Shown here: positions 59,322 to 64,000 of the stretch, one piece after another
How positions within the stretch are numbered: the first letter of the stretch is position 1
How the letters are laid out: each line of letters begins with the position of its first letter
From: Leptobrachium leishanense
Taxonomy: Eukaryota > Chordata > Amphibia > Anura > Megophryidae
Reading direction: 5' to 3'
DNA length: 64,000 bases
NCBI GenBank assembly: GCA_009667805.1
Contig: CM019063.1
Coordinates: 352,680,942-352,744,941, forward strand
Notes under the pieces: generated by a model
The model's database searches: none
Seen by the model: the letters and a program-made list of their open reading frames with translations, nothing else
Told to the model about the DNA's origin: nothing
Translations under genes and position numbers: made by a program

Positions 59322-61110
59322 TTATTTCATAAGAAACTTATACGAGACACAAATATCAATCGTCTATATCTCTTAGAAATGATCCTGAATTCTTTTAATT
59401 GTCTGTGTTTTGCTTTAAAAAATACAATAATCGGATAAAAATATATATTTATTACGTATACAAAAAATATTTCAAATCTCATATCATAAACAAAAATTTA
59501 TAAACCACAATCCAGCATATAAAAACTAGCTTCACAATATATGTATCTCCGGTTAGTAACTGCATGTATAATTAATATCATTTACCTTATCAGTTAGTAA
59601 CTAATACACAAATGGTTAATAAACATTTCTGCTTAATACAACATGCATTTCCCAGCAAACAATGTTTAACCAGCCAGCTCTTATAGATATATATATATCT
59701 CTATACTACATGGATCAACAAAAGATGAGCTAATTTAATGATAAGTAATAAAAACTTATTTAGTGAATCCTCCCCTAATCTCGAGAATTAAACTTCTAAT
59801 CTTTCGCTTTTTATTTTGTAGTTATATAATTCCTTGCTTATTAATTTTAATCACAGTAATTTCCAAATTCAATATATATATTGGTATCAATCTTGCAACA
59901 TTTCTTTAGGAATAAATCCTTATCTCCACCTCTTCATATTTCCATCTGCAGATTAGAAATACTTAGAATTTGGATTTTAACCGTATCCGAGAAGTCTCAG
60001 TCTACGTTGCAAAAATCTCTACAAATATATTTTTACATTAATTCCTTATTTCATACATTACCTGTCCAATTTGGATGTTGATAAGTCTGCCTTGGAATTC
60101 CTGATGTAGTAATTTTTGGAATGTGTGAAAATTATCGATATCAGATAATCAATGCATGTGAGTTAGAGAGTTGGTGAGAATATTGATTGCCTCATGTCTT
60201 GGGATCTGCCTGCATCGTAGTGTGAGTCTGATGTGAGTCTGACTGCTGGAATCTCCCGACTCTGAGGGTCATGTGTAATGCATTGCGATGTGAGTCTGTC
60301 TGCTGGAATCTCCGACTTCTCAGAGGGTCATGTGTAATGAACGTATGAGTGCATGGCGATGTGAGTCTGACTGCTGGAATCTCCCACTGCCTCACAAAGA
60401 GCCTTGCCGCTTATTATAGCCAATTTGACGTCACGGTTCATTATTTTTACTATCCTCTAGAGGGCAGTATTGCCCTTCTTATATTAATTCCAATTAATTC
60501 CACCATTTCTTTTTAATAGTCTTATCTCGGGTCAAGAAAGGTCAGACTAACTTAACAAAGACCTTCTCTTCTCAGTCACTTTAAATACAGTGTCTCCATC
60601 TGTCAAAATTATATTTATAGCTCTACTCCCTTTTGGTTGCTTAGAGCCTTATCAGCTAAATTCTTTCCTGTTAACTCACAGAATCTATTCTTTAGTAATT
60701 TTTATTATTTACCAATTATATACCTTCTACAATATTTATTGGAGCATATATTTCATACTGTAATTATAATAATATATACCTTGATTATAAACATATATTT
60801 TGTGAATATAATTCCATATTACAGAATATTTTCTCTTACTCCTATACCCAAAAGACAAAATCTCTTTTGTTTTAAAAAACTTAAAACAGACCAATAAATT
60901 TACTTATGACATGTCTTAACACTATCTCACACAACATTCATTCTAGGTTCCTTCATGTCTGGAAAGACTTCACCCAGGAATGAACTCTGTAAAAAAAAAA
61001 AAAAAATCTTGTTCATTTCTAAACGTAGAGAAATTTTGAAAGAAAAACTGTCTTTAAAACAAAATGGCTACAAGCATCCATTTTAAATTCTTTGTCTCTA
61101 ATATACCCGA
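59322..61110. mobile_element. Long repeat of unknown class, copy B (without the CR1 and Tc1 insertions)
   Basis: Collinear with 47776-52176 after removing the two insertions there. It contains a local tandem repeat at 60222-60392. No coding frame over 100 codons. Confidence 0.55.
60222..60392. repeat. Tandem repeat, about 3 units of 50-75 bp
   Basis: GATGTGAGTCTGACTGCTGG, then AATCTCC and GAGGGTCATGTGTAATG, recurs at 60231, 60289 and 60358. Copy A lacks this expansion. Confidence 0.85.
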
Positions 61111-61990
61111 CACAACTGCGAAATAGCATAAACCATACGTATATGCAGGTTCAGGGGCATTTTCCCATCTGTATACATAGTGAGAGAACCCAAAAAACAG
61201 AAAAAGTAATCGCATAGTATATCAGAGCTATATGTAAGTTATATACCACTTACAGAGACCCTAAATTCAGAGCCTTCTATAGCTATTATTGGTGCGTGGG
61301 ACTGGTCCCTCCCCATCTTTCTCAGCTGCATTCACATGTGTAATGTAAAATAGAAGGAAAAAATGGGGGGGGGGTAAAACCCTCATAGGCCAGCATGTTT
61401 TTTTATCACAGAACAAAAAAAAGGAAATGGGGAACCTTTTGGATCTCTCAAAGTACTGAGCAGCCACTTGTTCTTTGGTGTACATCTGTGGCACTTGGGT
61501 AGTGTACAACCATCTCAGGGGACACTCTCCCCGGGTCCTCGCTTCTATTGGGTGGTCAAACAATACTTCACTCTGTCACTGACCATTCCAAACATTGCCT
61601 GTCTGAGCAATCCTGGAGACTTATTGAATCTTTACTCCTAGACTCTATGGTATGCTCTGATGTACTTTAAGCCTATTGAACTCTAAAGAAAAATCATCAC
61701 CTGATGTTGCTTCCTCGATAATATGGTAAACCTGTAAATATGTATGGATGGTTAAACAATTCCAACTAAGCTCTCAATTCAAAAAAGGTAGGATCACCCA
61801 AATGAATCTCAACACTCCACAAATCCTCAAACGCCCTTCACCGCTTTTAGAATTGATCAACACTTCTTTTTAAGAATTCAGTGGTGCTAAATGTATGGTC
61901 TATATCTATCCAAATAGAAGCAGTAAACTTGGCACGAGGCAGATACTAGTCCACCAATATCTCCACATTTAGAGGCTTCGCTTGTCGAGT
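61111..61990. other. Intronic sequence, unassigned
   Basis: AT-rich, with a G run at 61365-61375. Short frames only. Confidence 0.45.
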
Positions 61991-64000
61991 TCTCCCATTT
62001 GATTGGGAGATTTTGATTGATTTTACGAGCATTCCACTCCTTTTGCAAATCCCATTTTCATTTGAGGAATTCTCTTGACTCCGAGGGTGTACATATTGAT
62101 CTTTCTAATAATCATTTGACCATTCTATCTAATGTGGCAAAAGACGTGCCATCTACCTTGGAGGAACTTCAGGCTGCAATTAAGTCTTCTCCTTTTAAGA
62201 GACTGGGACCGGATTATTACTTTAGCCTATTACAAAGCCTTTCTTTCTGTCCCGGGCCTGTGTATGCGCAAAGTGGTCCGTGCAGCAGATGGATACGTTA
62301 TTTCTACATATTTGCGCTCAATCCCATCATATCAGTGTTACCTAAAGCATCTAAAGATCATACGCTATACAGAAATTATATATAGATTTTTCTTAAAGCT
62401 CCTATGAAATGATTCCCATAACCCCTCTCCTGCTGCAACTATTTCAATCTGGTCAAGAGCAGGGTAAAAACCACATGGGAGACAACGGAGAACACTAAAC
62501 TAGGGCTGCAACTAATTATTTTCGAAAATCGATTAGTTGGACAATTATTCTTTTTGATCCGACAACGAAAAATATTTTTTTGTTTACTTAAAAGGACCAC
62601 TGTGTAAAAATCAACCCCCTCCCCTTCTTACACAATATCCTTCGTATATATAGCTTTCATACGTATATATGCAAATTGCGTAGCTTCCATACTTTTTCAC
62701 ACAAGGCATGCGTGTGCCTGGTCAGAGAGATGCTGCTTGCACAACTCAAGCCCACATCTGCATTCTCACCAAACGAATGCTTGTATGAGCGCTCAGACAT
62801 GATTAGGCAAGTACACAAAGCTGGGTGAGTAGGAGGGGGACAGTTTAATAAGCTTGAATAGTCAGGCTGTGGTCTCTTTAAAATAATTTCATGAACAAAC
62901 TGGGTGGCGGGTCTTGAGGTAGGAGGGAGTTTGGGCAATGGACCAGACACAAGCGTGGGAATGGGACTAGACCAAAGTGAGGGATGGCAGCTCTGAACCA
63001 GGGAGAGGGAGGGAGGGTGGGTTGGTGGTGTAGGACTACAGCTCCAAGTAAGGATAAAACACGGTTATAGCTCCTCCACCCATTGGCAGTATCCCAGGGT
63101 CTGTGCTATAGTTCTGCTTCTGTCGTAAACTAAATTTAAATAAAAAGGAACTGCTTATATGTAAGGATTAAACCCTCAAACTAAATTCTAGCAAGTAAAG
63201 CATCTGGAACACCATCTCCAGTCATCTATGTCTGAGGTTATTAGCGGTTAACTCAATAGGATTTTAAACAGTGTGTGCTGTACACAGACCAATTAATTGA
63301 TAATGAAAATAGTTGTCAACTATTCTCTATCTATTGTCAATTCGTTGTTTCAGCCCTACACTAAACAGGTGATGAACCTGCTCTGCATTGCTCACTTGAC
63401 TAAATCACAAATGGTATTCAATGGATTCTGGTAAGGTATGTGACAATGGACTCAAAATATGCCTATTCCTGGATTTCCACCCTAAGTGGCGTTCTTTAAT
63501 TGTCCTTGACCATAACCACACTGGCTCTCTTAAAAGAAATGTTTGCCTTTCTCGGCATTTATGTAATGGTACACACTAAAGCTGCTATCTATCCCTACTC
63601 CTACAATCCCTAGAATATTTCCTAGGTCTGTGAGGGGCCCTGAAGGCATAACTGACTTCCACCTTCCTTCACATTTTAAAATACCTGCATATGAGGATGA
63701 ACTTTTTTTTTCTTCTTGCATACCCTTCACTTTGCAACACCTTAATTGGAAAGTCATGTATATGCAGTCCAGTGTAACTTTAAGATTCATTTAGCAGATG
63801 GTGAGATTATTGTAGTCTCATTCCAGAGGGTTCATTGGAATGCCTTACAAACCCTTTTCCCATTCACATAGGTGTGTTCCCCTTTATCATACCTGGGTAT
63901 TCATGTTTCACTCAGTCTCAAACTATGCCCACTTGTTGTCTCAAATATTGGCTTCCAAACCTGGAACTTCTGACGCTTTTCCAGTTTGGGTGGAATTCCC
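61991..64000 (+). mobile_element. Tx1/L1-like LINE ORF2 remnant, split by a hAT
   Basis: Left part: LEELQAAIKSSPFKRLGPD resembles the L1-clade polymerase region (EELxxAIKxL...GKxPGPDG). It is followed, after a frameshift, by AYYKAFLSVPGLCMRKVV. Right part near 63890: TYLGIHVSLSLKLCPLVV resembles the YLGI block downstream of the active site. The segment between, with the catalytic Asp pair, is decayed. Continues past the window end. Confidence 0.6.
62501..63358. mobile_element. hAT-type element (TAGGGCTGCAAC end), complete copy
   Basis: 858 bp starting TAGGGCTGCAACTAATT and ending GTTGTTTCAGCCCTA. Identical 8-bp flanks CACTAAAC occur at 62493-62500 and 63359-63366. Non-autonomous. It keeps the intact TTAA that was the target in the 5651 copy. 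Confidence 0.92.

Noticed and set aside
61267..61563. 98-codon minus-strand frame
   Set aside because: No domain, no repeat signature. Probably chance.

Overview
This is vertebrate nuclear DNA with a repeat-rich, large-intron character. The only host gene I can support is DOT1L, the histone H3 lysine-79 methyltransferase, on the + strand. Eight consecutive coding exons lie at 3840-3934, 19193-19255, 28953-29008, 31746-31825, 34323-34391, 39407-39513, 47086-47127 and 53814-53897. Every exon has AG/GT borders, and the phases join into one open frame of 596 nt. In human numbering this covers about residues 165-363: most of the catalytic fold plus the start of the basic tail. Earlier and later exons lie outside the window. 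The repeat mix (TTAA-target elements, hAT and PIF/Harbinger MITEs, Tc1, CR1, L2, Tx1/L1-like LINEs) and the inflated introns suggest an amphibian, most likely a frog. That organism call is an inference.

Nearly everything else is layered mobile DNA in the introns. Intron 3935-19192 holds a TTAA-target element inserted in a hAT element (5651-8815), a complete non-autonomous LTR retrotransposon (9101-12655, minus strand), a Harbinger MITE, an L2 LINE, and an LTR-like block carrying a 27-bp minisatellite. Intron 19256-28952 holds TTAA elements, an L2 fragment, a Tc1 inside a hAT-like MITE, and a 1.9-kb hAT with a perfect 8-bp target duplication. The small introns at 29009-39406 hold short MITEs and a CR1 LINE with an intact 436-codon reverse-transcriptase frame on the minus strand.

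Intron 39514-47085 carries two Harbinger MITEs, a tandem pair of TTAA elements and a CR1 split by another TTAA element. Intron 47128-53813 is one deep nest: hAT-like element, then a long repeat, then CR1 and Tc1. Downstream of the last exon, 54716-57589 is a hAT-type element that contains a 29-bp minisatellite, a CR1 fragment and a 350-bp palindrome. After it come a tRNA-derived SINE, a second copy of the long repeat and a Tx1/L1-like LINE split by a hAT.

Because several repeats occur both with and without an insertion, the window contains its own empty-site controls. Target duplications (TTAA, 8-bp hAT, TA, TWA) can be read directly and an insertion order inferred. The most unusual structure is the TTAA element family, whose GC-rich core is about twelve consecutive hairpins with almost no spacer (6266-6920, and again at 42720-44165).
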